Assembly (NCBI GenBank): GCA_934216145.1
Contig: CAKQBG010000024.1
Coordinates: forward strand, 1-27,031
Length of the DNA: 27,031 bases
Direction of reading: 5' to 3'
From: an uncultured Anaeroplasma sp.
Lineage (GTDB): Bacteria > Bacillota_I > Bacilli_A > Acholeplasmatales > Anaeroplasmataceae
Numbering within the stretch: position 1 is the first letter of the stretch; every line of letters begins with the position of its first letter. The notes beneath the pieces are model-generated. The model was not told the origin of the DNA and made no database searches. It was given only the letters and a program-made list of their open reading frames with translations. Below are positions 26,867-27,031 of this stretch, in pieces. The position numbers and the translations under genes were made by a program.

Positions 26867-27031
26867 GTGTGCCGGGCATGGCATTAATCTTACTGGTGAA
26901 AGTCCAGTCACGGGTATTTACCGCCAAGTGTAGCGAACCTCAAGCCGTTAGGAGTAATCCTATGGGTGAAGGAAGAGGTGTAGCAAAATCCTTGAGCTTA
27001 CGCATAGAAACTTGATGAGGCTAAATGGTAT
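26867..27031 (+). mobile_element. Group IIC intron, 5' part (continues beyond window)
   Basis: Starts with GTGTGCCGGGCATGGC, fitting the GUGYG intron start and close to the opening of the Oceanobacillus iheyensis group IIC intron as I recall it. Later blocks also resemble group IIC domain I: GTGAAAGTCC, AGCCGTTAGG, TGGGTGAAGGAAG and the TGATGAGGCTAAATGG stretch. Class C introns are known to insert just downstream of intrinsic terminators, as here after the queT hairpin. Only the first 165 nt are inside the window; the reverse transcriptase gene and domains V-VI should lie to the right. Activity cannot be judged. Confidence 0.85.

Overview
The window is AT-rich, tightly packed bacterial chromosome from a low-GC Gram-positive, most likely an uncultured gut relative of the Erysipelotrichia or other Mollicutes-like Bacilli. 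Support for this: strong Shine-Dalgarno sites (AAGGAGG), many intrinsic terminators with T tracts, zinc-type S14, L36 and adenylate kinase, and a Firmicutes-style S10-spc-alpha ribosomal protein cluster. TGA is a real stop (it ends rplP and overlaps the rpmC start) and Trp is read from TGG, so the code is standard. The lineage is an inference; no rRNA gene is present.

Left part (1-9150): the 3' part of an FtsX/MacB-type ABC permease, a long-form rsmH far from any division cluster, an HdeD-like membrane protein, a class I/II aminotransferase and mfd. These are mostly separate units with their own terminators. After mfd comes about 1.2 kb of decay: a minus-strand remnant and a frameshifted XRE-type regulator with a membrane tail. 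A DUF2188-like protein with a good promoter then stands just before the ribosomal cluster.

Centre (9600-23870): a structured leader, then rpsJ-rplC-rplD-rplW-rplB-rpsS-rplV-rpsC-rplP-rpmC-rpsQ-rplN-rplX-rplE-rpsN-rpsH-rplF-rplR-rpsE-rpmD-rplO-secY-adk, a 370-nt non-coding spacer, then infA-rpmJ-rpsM-rpsK-rpoA-rplQ and a strong terminator. The S10 promoter overlaps the preceding terminator. The usual map gene between adk and infA is missing. Its place is taken by a chain of hairpins that includes a three-way junction with an 18-bp arm, the best candidate here for an undescribed RNA element. The ecfA-ecfA-ecfT-truA genes that often follow rplQ are also absent.

Right part (23870-27031): a MetE-C-terminal-like (YxjG/YxjH-type) methyltransferase gene with its own promoter, decayed fragments of a winged-helix regulator and a TPR-like protein, then a preQ1-I riboswitch controlling a QueT-type transporter with an unusual C-terminal membrane extension. 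Directly after the queT terminator begins a group IIC intron, cut by the window edge, in the terminator-adjacent position typical of that class.
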